Assembly: GCA_030220185.1 (NCBI GenBank)
Contig: JASPKZ010007285.1
Coordinates: forward strand, 1,057,501-1,121,500
Direction: 5' to 3'
From: Diploptera punctata
Lineage: Eukaryota > Arthropoda > Insecta > Blattodea > Blaberidae
DNA length: 64,000 bases
A program made the position numbers and the translations under genes. Of this stretch, positions 63,713 through 64,000 are shown in pieces; position 1 is the first letter of the stretch, and each line of letters starts with the position of its first letter. A model generated the notes under the pieces. That model was not told where the DNA came from and did not search any database. It saw only the letters and a program-made list of their open reading frames with translations.

Positions 63713-64000
63713 TTTGACTATTTAACTCATGCCCCAAATGGGAGTCAATGACCAATCACATTTCAATGATTTCTATTTTACAACCAATCAGAGTCGTGTT
63801 TCACCAAATATTTATCAGTGTTATAATTACCATATTAAAGAAAGCTCCTCCTTACAATATTGCGTTCCTTTGGCAATAAATAGTATGATCTGGTTGCAGT
63901 GATAAACAAAAGAAGCAGTAGAAGCGTACCTATAGTTTCTCATTTGTTTTCAAACATCGCCGTTTACATTAAATATATAAATATTTTAAAATAACTATAG
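63713..64000 (+). repeat. Dispersed repeat R2 copy 3 (runs off the window)
   Basis: gactatttaactcatgcccc, agtcaatgaccaatcacatt, gaaagctcctccttaca, tttgttttcaaacatcgccg tttacattaaatatataaat. A few internal blocks present in copy 2 are missing. Confidence 0.85.

Noticed and set aside
1..64000. Endogenous retrovirus or other integrated viral genes
   Set aside because: I looked for gag, protease, integrase or envelope-like blocks and paired long terminal repeats and saw none; all RT sequence is of the non-LTR type.

Overview
The window looks like AT-rich nuclear DNA from an insect, most likely a cockroach or other blattodean. That assignment is an inference from the style of its repeats: many decayed non-LTR retrotransposon (LINE) copies, tRNA-derived SINEs, a spliced-type tRNA-Tyr and no bacterial gene organisation. 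No intact protein-coding gene of the host is evident. The best host-type signals are a tRNA-Tyr(GTA)-like gene with an 18-nt intron in the canonical position (20572-20662, damaged acceptor stem) and a short GC-rich exon-like stretch ending in a consensus GTGAGT donor (12045-12131).

Almost all recognisable coding sequence is the C-terminal part of LINE reverse transcriptase ORFs. I use working family names. LINE A (about 20 pieces) is probably RTE-like: C-terminus GRPRMRWENNINYDLREVDY, YADD catalytic motif, APE-endonuclease start GTWNVRTLY, tail of TAAG repeats. LINE B and its subfamilies have cores RRTAGYT or RVKGCTR and a GRPxxRW end. LINE D has LEWxPPGRRRRGRPR. LINE F is CR1-like (RNWNSLPQEI) with an (ATT)n tail. 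LINE E and G are single fragments. DNA transposons include a mariner-like element with 55-bp inverted repeats (39029-40222), two further DDE transposase fragments (2553-2936, 49145-49447), a hAT-like element with 8-bp target duplication (14637-16044), several foldback/MITE elements, and a possible Helitron-like family.

Layout. 0-5 kb: LINE and transposase fragments, including a LINE B nested in repeat R1 with a 12-bp duplication. 6.1-11.7 kb: a 42-unit, ~130-bp CpG-dense minisatellite. 12-17 kb: exon candidate, foldback, two SINE1 copies on TA microsatellites, hAT-like element with a nested LINE. 17-24.4 kb: LINE A copies, tRNA-Tyr, a 430-bp foldback, and a 237-bp tandem array split by a SINE. 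25-35 kb: LINE fragments, including two internally deleted LINE A derivatives. 35-48 kb: repeat modules, a LINE A copy split by at least four later insertions, foldbacks and SINEs. 48-64 kb: more nested LINE/SINE/mariner fragments, ending in Helitron-like modules and two dispersed repeats.

The elements interact rather than forming operons. SINE1 and LINE A both carry a hairpin with a UNCG tetraloop near the 3' end. Short SINE-like elements carry the exact 3' ends of LINE B or B2, which suggests they borrow the LINE machinery. LINE B 3' ends share a stem-loop whose two strands covary. Thirteen or more target-site duplications, some perfect and some approximate, allow a relative insertion history to be read directly from the sequence.
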